Under the pieces are notes generated by a model that was not told where the DNA came from, did no database searches, and saw only the letters and a list, made by a program, of their open reading frames with translations. Both the position numbers and the translations under genes were made by a program. Source: Clostridiales bacterium (lineage in GTDB: Bacteria > Bacillota > Clostridia > Oscillospirales > Acutalibacteraceae). From it: a stretch of DNA of 35,721 nt. Below, piece after piece: positions 28,987 to 35,721 of this stretch. The DNA is taken from NCBI GenBank assembly GCA_019415925.1, contig DXYG01000020.1, forward strand, positions 1-35,721, written 5' to 3'. The first letter of the stretch is position 1. The number at the start of each line of letters is the position of its first letter.

Positions 28987-30300
28987 ATGAAATTAAGCGG
29001 TATCAGAGTTCCGCACCGAAAACACACAGCACGCAGCGTACCCCAAAGGCTCCCGTTGCCCGAAACGGTGGTAATTCCGATGTCAATGCATATCGGCAAG
29101 CCTGCCGTACCGACAGTTAAGGTCGGGGAGCTTGTAAAGGTAGGTCAGCTTATCGGCTCGTCCGACGGCTTTATCAGCGCACCCGTACATTCAAGCGTGT
29201 CGGGCAAGGTAAAAAAGCTTGACGAAATCACAATGTCGGGCGGAATGAAAACGACCGCCGTTGTAATTGAAACCGACGGCGAACAAACAGTCTGCGAAAG
29301 CGTAAAGCCGCCCGTTGTTACGGACTTTCAGAGCTTTGTAAACGCAGTAAAAGAAAGCGGAATTGTCGGACTGGGAGGAGCCGGCTTTCCGACATTTGTA
29401 AAGCTCGGCGTTAAGGATTTGTCGGCTGTCGAAACAATCGTTATCAACTCGGCAGAGTGCGAGCCGTACATAACCTCGGACACAAGAACAATGCTTGACA
29501 AGGCTGACTACATTTCAAAGGGCATTGATTTGCTCCACAAGTACCTCGGCAAAAAGCGCATTATAATAGGTATAGAAAACAACAAAAAGCCCTGCATTGA
29601 AAAGATGAGCGAGCTTGCAAAGTCAAAGGAAAACGTTGAAGTAAAGGTTCTGCCCTCAATTTATCCGCAGGGCGGTGAAAAGGTGCTTGTCTACAACACA
29701 ACCGGCAGAATAATTCCGAAGGGCGGACTTCCGCTTGACGTGGGCGCAATCGTAATCAACTGCACCACGCTTGCAACAATTGCCGAGTATATTGAAACAG
29801 GTATGCCGCTTGTTGAAAAGTGCATTACCGTTGACGGCTCGGCTGTTAAAGAGCCGAAAAACGTAATCGCTCCCATAGGCACTCCGCTTGAAAAGCTGTT
29901 TGAATTCTGCGGCGGATTCAAAAGCGAGCCGAAAAAGGTACTCTACGGCGGTCCAATGATGGGAATTGCCGTTTCTTCGCTCGACGTTCCTGTACTCAAA
30001 ATGACGAACGCCGCAATTGCTCTTGACGAAAAGGAGGCTCGTCCTCCCAAGACGACCGCCTGCATAAACTGCGGCGAGTGCGTAAACCACTGCCCTTTAA
30101 GGCTTGACCCACGTGCAATTGCAAAGGCTTACAAACTCAACCAGCCTGAAGAGCTGAAAAAGCTGTGCGCCGACTTGTGTATGGAATGCGGCTGCTGTGC
30201 GTACGTCTGCCCTGCAAAGAGGCACATTGTTCAGACAAACAAGCTTGCAAAGGCAAAGCTTAACAAATACTTAAGAGAACAGAAGGAGGACAAAAAATGA
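28987..30300 (+). CDS. rnfC: Rnf complex subunit C (NADH-oxidising, Fe-S/FMN)
   Basis: A 437-residue peripheral subunit that exchanges electrons with NAD in the ferredoxin:NAD+ oxidoreductase Rnf. The ATG at 28987 has GGAGG upstream; a longer in-frame start lies inside the preceding repeat. The N-terminal barrel-like region (1 to about 110) is followed by a Complex-I 51-kDa-type Rossmann domain with G-L-G-G-A-G-F-P-T (128-136), an SLBB region, and two 4Fe-4S motifs CxxCxxCxxxC (359-369 and 398-408). The order rnfCDGEAB is the clostridial order. The gene overlaps rnfD by 4 bases. Confidence 0.96.
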   Translation: MKLSGIRVPHRKHTARSVPQRLPLPETVVIPMSMHIGKPAVPTVKVGELVKVGQLIGSSDGFISAPVHSSVSGKVKKLDEITMSGGMKTTAVVIETDGEQTVCESVKPPVVTDFQSFVNAVKESGIVGLGGAGFPTFVKLGVKDLSAVETIVINSAECEPYITSDTRTMLDKADYISKGIDLLHKYLGKKRIIIGIENNKKPCIEKMSELAKSKENVEVKVLPSIYPQGGEKVLVYNTTGRIIPKGGLPLDVGAIVINCTTLATIAEYIETGMPLVEKCITVDGSAVKEPKNVIAPIGTPLEKLFEFCGGFKSEPKKVLYGGPMMGIAVSSLDVPVLKMTNAAIALDEKEARPPKTTACINCGECVNHCPLRLDPRAIAKAYKLNQPEELKKLCADLCMECGCCAYVCPAKRHIVQTNKLAKAKLNKYLREQKEDKK

Positions 30301-31217
30301 ATAAGCTGATTTCCTCCGTTTCACCGCACATAAACTCGCCGAGGACTACGCAGAAAATTATGCTTGACGTGCTTATCGCCCTGCTCCCCGCAGGCGTTGC
30401 CTCGGTAATTATCTTCGGCTGGCGTTCACTGCTCGTTATCGGCGTTTGCGTTGGCGTGTGCATTTTATCCGAATTGATTTTTGAAAAAATCTGCAAAAAA
30501 GAAAACACAATTTTCGACCTTTCGGCTGTTGTAACGGGCGTTCTGCTCGCCTACAACCTGCCTGTTTCAATTCCGCTGTGGCAGGCGGCTTTCGGAAGTA
30601 TGTTTGCAATTGTAATTGTAAAACAGCTTTTCGGCGGAATCGGTCAGAACTTCGCAAACCCTGCAATCACGGCAAGAATCGTGATGATGACTGCGTTTTC
30701 GGGCACTATGACAACGTGGACGTTCCCTGACGCAGCGTCAAGCGCAACTCCGCTTGCGCTTATGTCAAAGGGTGAGCTTGACTCTCTGCCCTCTTACCTC
30801 GATATGCTGTTCGGCGTTCGAGGCGGCTGTCTGGGCGAAACCTGCACAATCGCATTGCTTGCAGGCGGAATTTACCTGATTGTAAGAAAGGTCATTACGT
30901 GGCACACACCGGTTGCATTCATCGGCACTGTGCTTGTTATGTCGCTGATTTTCGACAAAGCTCCGCTCTATCAGCTTATGTCGGGCGGTCTTATCATCGG
31001 CGCATTCTTTATGGCTACCGACTACGCAACAACCCCCTGCACAAAGTGGGGCAAGATAATTTTCGGCGTAGGCTGCGGTCTTATCACCATACTAATCCGT
31101 TTCTGGGGCGCATCTCCCGAGGGCGTTTCATACTCAATTCTGCTTATGAACATCTTTACGCCCTACATTTCAAGGCTTACACGCTCAAAGCCTCTTGTGG
31201 GAGGTAGCAAAAAATGA
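30297..31217 (+). CDS. rnfD: Rnf complex subunit D (flavinylated membrane subunit)
   Basis: A 306-residue membrane protein of the NqrB/RnfD family with about nine or ten membrane segments. The covalent FMN site is T151 within S-S-A-T-P-L (148-153), the expected motif for ApbE modification. G-I-G-Q-N-F-A-N-P-A is a family signature. It passes electrons between the inner and outer flavins and helps drive Na+ or H+ pumping. It overlaps both neighbours by 4 bases (ATGA), indicating coupled translation. Confidence 0.96.
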   Translation: MNKLISSVSPHINSPRTTQKIMLDVLIALLPAGVASVIIFGWRSLLVIGVCVGVCILSELIFEKICKKENTIFDLSAVVTGVLLAYNLPVSIPLWQAAFGSMFAIVIVKQLFGGIGQNFANPAITARIVMMTAFSGTMTTWTFPDAASSATPLALMSKGELDSLPSYLDMLFGVRGGCLGETCTIALLAGGIYLIVRKVITWHTPVAFIGTVLVMSLIFDKAPLYQLMSGGLIIGAFFMATDYATTPCTKWGKIIFGVGCGLITILIRFWGASPEGVSYSILLMNIFTPYISRLTRSKPLVGGSKK

Positions 31218-31750
31218 AAAAGAGTTTTAACGAAATAATAAAACCCGTTCTCGTGCTCGTCTGTATCTGCCTTGTTGTTACGGCTCTGCTTGCCTACATC
31301 AACTCGGTGACTTCGCCGATTATCGCAAAGGCGGAGCAGGAGAAAACCGAGCAGGCTATGTCGGAGGTGCTTGCTGATTCAGACGGCTTTGAAAAGCTCG
31401 AAATTGAAAATCTCCCCGAAAGAGTAACCGAGGTTTATACTGCAACAAACGGCTCAGGATATGTATTTATGCTGACAACAAAGGGCTACGGCGGAGATAT
31501 GAAGCTGATTTGCGGAATGAAAGCAAACGGCACTATTGAGCAGTGCAAAACGCTTTCACACGCAGAAACAAGCGGACTCGGCTCAAAGACAGCCGAGGAC
31601 CCCTACAGAAATCAGTACTGCGGCAAAAATGCCGACACCTTAAGCGAGGTTGACGCAATAACAGGTGCGACAATTTCATCAAATGCATACAAAAACGCAA
31701 TTGAGGACGCTTTCAAGGCATATGATATGGTAAAGGAGGCAGGAAAATGA
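31214..31750 (+). CDS. rnfG: Rnf complex subunit G (FMN-binding)
   Basis: A 178-residue protein with one N-terminal membrane segment (about 9-30) and an outer FMN_bind domain. The FMN-Thr is T153 in D-A-I-T-G-A-T-I-S-S. H-A-E-T-S-G-L-G-S-K (116-125) is the conserved turn near the flavin. It is modified by ApbE, encoded about 3 kb upstream. 4-base overlaps join it to rnfD and rnfE. Confidence 0.96.
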   Translation: MKKSFNEIIKPVLVLVCICLVVTALLAYINSVTSPIIAKAEQEKTEQAMSEVLADSDGFEKLEIENLPERVTEVYTATNGSGYVFMLTTKGYGGDMKLICGMKANGTIEQCKTLSHAETSGLGSKTAEDPYRNQYCGKNADTLSEVDAITGATISSNAYKNAIEDAFKAYDMVKEAGK

Positions 31751-32424
31751 ACAAAAGACAAAATCTTTTAAAGGGTATCATCAAGGAAAACCCTGTGCTT
31801 GTGCTTGTGCTCGGAACCTGCCCCACGCTTGCGGTTACGACAAACGTAATGAGTGCGCTCGGAATGGGTGCGGCGGCTACGGTAGTTCTGCTCTGCTCAA
31901 ACATTGTAATCTCCGCACTGCGCAAAGTAATCCCCGACAAGGTGCGCATTCCCTGCTACATCGTGCTTATTGCAGGCTTTGTAACAATGGTGCAGATGCT
32001 CGTAAAAGCCTTTGCTCCTGCGCTTGACGAAGCACTCGGAATTTATCTGCCGCTGATTGTAGTAAACTGCATAATCCTCGGCAGAGCCGAAATGTTTGCA
32101 AACAAAAACAAGGTTATCGACTCGGCGATTGACGCTGTCGGAATGGGCGCAGGCTTTACGCTTGCACTGCTATTGATGGCTACAATCCGTGAGGTGCTCG
32201 GCAACGGCACTTGGCTCGGAATTGAAATTCCGATTCTTGCCGAAAACAACATTTCCATTATGACAATGGCACCCGGCGGATTCCTTGTATTCGGTATTTT
32301 AATCGCAATTGTAAATAAAATCTCGGGCGGCAAAAATACCAAAAAGAGCTTTGGCTGTGCCGGCTGTCCGTCAGCTGAGGTTTGCAACAAAGCCGCCTGC
32401 GGTGAAAAGGAGGAAGCAAAATGA
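31747..32424 (+). CDS. rnfE: Rnf complex subunit E with Cys-rich C-terminal tail
   Basis: A 225-residue membrane subunit of the NqrD/RnfE family with six membrane segments. N-P-V-L-V-L-V-L-G-T-C-P-T-L-A-V and V-N-C-I-I-L-G-R-A-E hold the conserved half-site cysteines (C25-region and C100-region) that, with RnfA, ligate a cluster inside the membrane. The last 32 residues are an added hydrophilic tail with C204, C207, C213 and C218, absent from proteobacterial RnfE. The tail might bind a cluster or metal. 4-base overlaps with both neighbours. Confidence 0.94.
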   Translation: MNKRQNLLKGIIKENPVLVLVLGTCPTLAVTTNVMSALGMGAAATVVLLCSNIVISALRKVIPDKVRIPCYIVLIAGFVTMVQMLVKAFAPALDEALGIYLPLIVVNCIILGRAEMFANKNKVIDSAIDAVGMGAGFTLALLLMATIREVLGNGTWLGIEIPILAENNISIMTMAPGGFLVFGILIAIVNKISGGKNTKKSFGCAGCPSAEVCNKAACGEKEEAK

Positions 32425-33011
32425 CAAAATTCATTATAATTATGCTCTCCGCCGTTTTTGTAAACAACTACGTATTATCACGCTTTCTGGGAATCTGTCC
32501 GTTCCTCGGAGTTTCCAAAAAGCTCAATCAGGCAACGGGAATGAGCCTTGCGGTAATTTTTGTAATGCTCATTGCAACGGCTGTCACCTGGCCGATACAG
32601 ACGTATCTGCTCGACCCGAACAACCTCAGCTATCTTCAGACAATCGTCTTTATCCTCGTAATCGCCTCTCTCGTTCAGCTTGTTGAGATTATCCTGAAAA
32701 AGTACATTCCCTCACTCCACAAGTCGCTGGGCGTTTATCTTCCGCTGATTACGACAAACTGCGCCGTGCTCGGCGTTACAATTCTCAACATTGACGAGGG
32801 CTACACATTTGCTGAATCAATGGTAAACTCGCTCGGAAGCGGACTCGGATTCTTTCTTGCAATGGTGATGTTCTCGGGCGTTCGCTCAAAGCTTGAGGGT
32901 GCTGACATTCCAAAGGCGTTTCAGGGACTTCCCATAACGCTTGTTGCAGCTTCGATAACCTCGCTGTCCTTCCTCGGATTTTCGGGCGTTGTCGAAAACC
33001 TGTTTGCATAA
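32421..33011 (+). CDS. rnfA: Rnf complex subunit A
   Basis: A 196-residue membrane subunit of the NqrE/RnfA family with six membrane segments. N-N-Y-V-L-S-R-F-L-G-I-C-P-F-L-G-V and L-I-T-T-N-C-A-V-L-G-V are the signatures and carry the cysteines that share a membrane-embedded Fe-S centre with RnfE. RnfA and RnfE are inverted-topology homologues. GAAAAGGAGG lies before the start within rnfE. Confidence 0.96.
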   Translation: MTKFIIIMLSAVFVNNYVLSRFLGICPFLGVSKKLNQATGMSLAVIFVMLIATAVTWPIQTYLLDPNNLSYLQTIVFILVIASLVQLVEIILKKYIPSLHKSLGVYLPLITTNCAVLGVTILNIDEGYTFAESMVNSLGSGLGFFLAMVMFSGVRSKLEGADIPKAFQGLPITLVAASITSLSFLGFSGVVENLFA

Positions 33012-33023
33012 CGGAGGTGCGCT

Positions 33024-33845
33024 ATGAATGAGATTTTAACTGCGGTTATCCCCGTTGTGATTATCGGCGCAATCTGCGCTGTGGTGCTTGCAGTCGCATC
33101 AAAAATTATGGCTGTAAAGGAAAACGAAAAAATCCCCCAAATCCGTGAGTGCCTGCCGGGTGCGAACTGCGGAGCGTGCGGCTTTGCAGGCTGTGACGGC
33201 TATGCAAAGGCGCTTGCAGAAAACGAGGGTACGGCAACTAACCTATGCGTTCCGGGCGGTGATTCGGTTTCAAGAAAACTGAGCGAAATTCTCGGCGTTG
33301 AGTTTGAGGACGTTGTTGAACAGGTTGCCGTTGTGCACTGCGCAGGCGACTGCAACTACACTCAGGATAAGGTAGAATACGACGGAATTGAAAGCTGTGC
33401 CGCCGCAAAGCTGATTTTCGGCTCAAAGGGCGAATGTCCCTACGGCTGTATGGGACTCGGCGACTGCGCAAAGGTCTGCCCCAACGACGCAATCTGCATA
33501 AACAACGGAATTGCTCACATTGACTCAAGGCGTTGCGTAGGCTGCGGACTCTGCGTAAAAGCCTGCCCGAACCACCTTATTTCGCTTATGAATGACGTTG
33601 AAAGAGTTGTCGTTACTTGCAGTAACAAGGACAAGGGCGGCATCACACGCAAGGCTTGCAAAAACGGCTGTATCGGCTGTAAAAAGTGCGAAAAGGTCTG
33701 CTCGACGGGTGCGATTAAGGTTACGGATAACCTCGCCGTTATCGACTATTCAAAATGCCCCGAGTGCGAGGACTTCGGTATTTGCGCAAGAGAATGTACA
33801 ACAGGGTGCATAAGGATTTCGAACTTTACAAACGCAACAAGATAA
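33024..33845 (+). CDS. rnfB: Rnf complex subunit B (polyferredoxin)
   Basis: A 273-residue subunit that accepts electrons from reduced ferredoxin. One membrane segment (about 7-30) is followed by the RnfB-type Fe-S motif C49-x2-C52-x4-C57-x17-C75. Ferredoxin-like sets follow: C138/C142/C148/C152, C171/C174/C177/C181, C212-C226 (five Cys), and C245/C248/C254/C258/C262. So at least four or five [4Fe-4S] clusters are possible, more than in proteobacterial RnfB and as in Clostridia. It is last in the operon, 12 bases after rnfA with CGGAGG upstream. A large hairpin follows. Confidence 0.96.
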   Translation: MNEILTAVIPVVIIGAICAVVLAVASKIMAVKENEKIPQIRECLPGANCGACGFAGCDGYAKALAENEGTATNLCVPGGDSVSRKLSEILGVEFEDVVEQVAVVHCAGDCNYTQDKVEYDGIESCAAAKLIFGSKGECPYGCMGLGDCAKVCPNDAICINNGIAHIDSRRCVGCGLCVKACPNHLISLMNDVERVVVTCSNKDKGGITRKACKNGCIGCKKCEKVCSTGAIKVTDNLAVIDYSKCPECEDFGICARECTTGCIRISNFTNATR

Positions 33846-33858
33846 ATAAACAATAAAT

Positions 33859-33902
33859 ATCGGGAAATGAAATTGCAATAATCTGCAACTTCATTTCCCG
33901 AT
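33859..33902 (+). terminator. Large hairpin terminator after rnfB
   Basis: ATCGGGAAATGAAxTTGCA and TGCAACTTCATTTCCCGAT pair over about 19 bases (one mismatch) with a 6-base loop, 14 bases past the rnfB stop. The T-rich tail is weak (ATTTGATTTAAT). Confidence 0.78.
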
Positions 33903-33931
33903 TTGATTTAATATAGGGTTGTTTGTGAAGC

Positions 33932-33956
33932 GGACACGGCACGCCGTGTCCCTACG
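33932..33956. repeat. Hairpin repeat, GGACACGGC type (second copy)
   Basis: GGACACGGC-AC-GCCGTGTCC followed by CTACGG, with the same stem as 22841-22868. It lies between the rnfB terminator and the convergent symporter gene. Confidence 0.85.
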
Positions 33957-33979
33957 GTTATGGAGGAAAATATCAATTG

Positions 33980-34015
33980 AAAACGGGACACCGCTCAACT
34001 GCGATGTCCCGTTTT
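33980..34015. terminator. Bidirectional terminator between rnf operon and symporter gene
   Basis: AAAACGGGACA and TGTCCCGTTTT form an 11-bp stem with a 14-base loop. TTTTTT follows on the plus strand; on the minus strand the stem ends in TTTTC. It serves the convergent symporter gene and backs up the rnf hairpin. Confidence 0.85.
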
Positions 34016-34022
34016 TTATACC

Positions 34023-35546
34023 TTAATCAAAGCTTACTTCATCCTCGACGTAGCCTTTTTTCTTCATCTTACGGATTACGATTTTTGCAATAAATCCGCT
34101 GATGAATACCAGTCCCGAAACTACCCAGCCTGCGGCAACCTGTGCCCAGATAGGATAATCGGGGTTGTATGTTCCGCCCTGGAACACGAACAGCGTAACC
34201 ATATTCCAGATAAAGAGTCCTGCAAGAAGCAAGGGTGATACTATTTTGATTGACGCAGCAAACCACCAGTAAGGCACCTTGAATTTCTTTGTGTTACGGT
34301 TAACCTCATTAAGCACCTTGCGCAGGTTAAAGCACCAGCCGATTGCAACACACTCAAGAATACCGATAACAATAAGGTTAATCTGATTTGTCCACGCATC
34401 AACGATGTCAAGCCACGCAAGACCTGCCTGTGTAACAAAGAGAATTGAAATAATACCGCAGATTGCACAGACTGCAATTGTAACCTTTTTGGGGCTTAAG
34501 TGGAATTTATCTGCAACAGAAGCCGAAATACCCTCAACGATTGAGAATGCAGAGTCAATTGCAAGCGTGATGAGCATTAGGTAGAATATCGCTCCGAAAA
34601 GTGCGTTCACCCAGCCGATGTTAGTAAGGTTTACAATAGCCTGCGGATAAACGATAAATGCAGTTGAAATACCGCTTGCGGTAATCTTGTCGAGCATACC
34701 CGTACCGCCCATTGTGGTAAACATTACGATACCCGAAAGAATACTTACAGCCATATCCGAGAATGCGATAATTGTGCAGTCAACAGCCACGTTTGCATCA
34801 TCGGGCAGATATGAGCCGTAGGCAAACATAATAGCCATCATAATTGAAAGGCTGTAGAACACCTGACCGATAGCGTCAACCCAGAGTGTTGCGTCTGAAA
34901 GTGCCGAAACGTCGGGAATGAAGAACATCCTAAGTCCTTCCATTGCGCCGTCCATTGTCATACCCTTGACAGCCATAATAAGTAAGAGCAAAACAGGAGC
35001 AAATACCGTAAACTTTACAACCTTGCTGACCGAGCTTGCGCCGTTTCTGATACAGTAAAAGATAAGTCCCCACGCAACAAGCAGGCACACAAGCACCTCG
35101 CCGGGGATTGAGCTTCCCTCAATAAGTCCCGTAGTCTGCGTAAGATTGAAGAACAGTCCCGACGCCGTCTCGGAGTCACCCGTCATTCCTGCAAACTGCC
35201 ACGAGTTTACAAACATAAGGATAACCCACGCAAATACTACCGAGTAGTAGCAAACGATTACAAATGCGTTTGATGTTGCCGCCCAGCCGATAGGCTCAAA
35301 GCGTTTTTTGATTCCTCGCATTGACTCGACTGCGCCCTTGCGAAACTTACGGGCGATTGAAACCTCCATCATAAGCAGGGGGATACCCATAACGACCATT
35401 GCAAGCAGATAAACAAGCAGAAATGTTCCGCCGCCGTGTTTAGCCGCAAGACCGGGGAATCTCCACGCATTGCCAAGACCTACCGCAGAGCCGACTGCGG
35501 CAAGAATAAAGGTAAAACGGGAATTCCACATACCTCTTTTTTCCAT
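34023..35546 (-). CDS. Sodium:neurotransmitter symporter (SNF) family transporter
   Basis: A 507-residue membrane protein of the LeuT/SNF fold that imports amino acids or similar solutes with Na+. R-F-T-F-I-L-A-A-V-G-S-A-V-G-L-G-N-A-W-R-F-P (11-32, two overlapping stretches) is the family signature in TM1, with the broken helix at G-L-G-N. About 12 membrane segments are seen. It is a full-length bacterial member. Substrate is not predictable; bacterial relatives carry Leu, Trp, Tyr or others. It lies convergent with the rnf operon and has its own consensus promoter and a shared terminator. Confidence 0.93.
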   Translation of the reverse strand: MEKRGMWNSRFTFILAAVGSAVGLGNAWRFPGLAAKHGGGTFLLVYLLAMVVMGIPLLMMEVSIARKFRKGAVESMRGIKKRFEPIGWAATSNAFVIVCYYSVVFAWVILMFVNSWQFAGMTGDSETASGLFFNLTQTTGLIEGSSIPGEVLVCLLVAWGLIFYCIRNGASSVSKVVKFTVFAPVLLLLIMAVKGMTMDGAMEGLRMFFIPDVSALSDATLWVDAIGQVFYSLSIMMAIMFAYGSYLPDDANVAVDCTIIAFSDMAVSILSGIVMFTTMGGTGMLDKITASGISTAFIVYPQAIVNLTNIGWVNALFGAIFYLMLITLAIDSAFSIVEGISASVADKFHLSPKKVTIAVCAICGIISILFVTQAGLAWLDIVDAWTNQINLIVIGILECVAIGWCFNLRKVLNEVNRNTKKFKVPYWWFAASIKIVSPLLLAGLFIWNMVTLFVFQGGTYNPDYPIWAQVAAGWVVSGLVFISGFIAKIVIRKMKKKGYVEDEVSFD

Positions 35547-35597
35547 AGTTTTTTCCTCATTTCTTATAAATTTATCTAAAATTAGAAAATCAATATA

Positions 35598-35626
35598 ATT
35601 ATACTATAATGAATAAATAATTGCAA
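35598..35626 (-). promoter_or_regulatory. Promoter of the symporter gene
   Basis: On the minus strand: TTGCAA, 17-base spacer, TATAAT, about 52 bases before the ATG at 35546. Confidence 0.82.
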
Positions 35627-35661
35627 GTAGTCAAATTCATAAATTACGTGCAGTCGGTAAG

Positions 35662-35693
35662 CTAAACCATAATTTAGCGGTGAGTTTACTCGC
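35662..35693 (+). repeat. TAAACCATAATTTAG-type repeat, second copy, cut by the window end region
   Basis: CTAAACCATAATTTAG followed by an imperfect GCGGTGAGT/ACTCGC hairpin. The first 15 bases equal 22651-22665; the hairpin stem is different. An A-rich stretch follows to the window end. Confidence 0.7.
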
Positions 35694-35721
35694 AAAAAAA
35701 ATTAAAAATTTCGGTCAAGCC

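Overview
The window looks like a low-to-mid GC Gram-positive anaerobe of class Clostridia, most likely a Ruminococcus-like member of the Oscillospirales. This rests on the gene content: a clostridial-order rnfCDGEAB operon, a SipW-type signal peptidase with TasA-like substrates, clostridial two-subunit leuCD, zinc-ribbon and BspA-like surface proteins, and AGGAGG-type ribosome binding sites. No rRNA, tRNA, CRISPR array, integrase or transposase was seen. Species assignment is inference.

Region 1 (about 100-15900, all on the minus strand, read right to left) is the notable part. It is a ten-gene surface-fibre-like cluster. From its 5' end it has a promoter and a roughly 280-nt leader, two membrane-anchored TasA-like paralogues, and a short secreted TasA/camelysin-like protein that is the likely major subunit. 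Then come a SipW-type (Ser/His) signal peptidase, a membrane-anchored McrB-like AAA+ ATPase, and a 731-residue coiled-coil protein whose N-terminus resembles the DUF2357/McrC N-terminal region but which has no recognisable nuclease. Four more exported TasA-type proteins of 333, 608, 1206 and 417 residues end the cluster. They carry adhesin-like modules: InlB-type repeats, a CBM26-like module, BIG2, a Gly/Ser linker, and a recurring 'FIDxT...FYR' module. A strong terminator lies just after the last gene. The combination reads as a dedicated export and assembly system for a surface polymer in which an McrBC-derived pair has apparently been co-opted. I regard it as the candidate undescribed system.

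Region 2 (about 15930-25860) is mixed housekeeping. It holds a LOG-family protein with a small overlapping Cys-containing protein, a MATE transporter, leuCD (isopropylmalate isomerase) preceded by a perfect palindrome like a Rex site, a zinc-ribbon/TM/LRR protein, an Mrp/NBP35 Fe-S carrier ATPase, a small TM protein with a Thr/Pro/Glu-rich tail, and a TrkA/TrkH potassium uptake pair. Gaps here are filled with hairpin repeats.

Region 3 (about 25940-33900, plus strand) holds a nucleotidyltransferase, then apbE, a NusG-II-domain protein and a Gx-type membrane protein, followed by the whole Rnf operon. ApbE would attach FMN to RnfD and RnfG, so these genes form one flavin-based membrane electron-transfer unit. 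Region 4 (about 34000-35630, minus strand) is a sodium:neurotransmitter-symporter-family transporter. It plausibly uses the Na+ or H+ gradient to which Rnf contributes.

Intergenic spaces carry at least eight copies of a hairpin repeat family with conserved GTAGGG/CCCTAC-type ends and variable, base-paired stems. Some copies lie inside operons.
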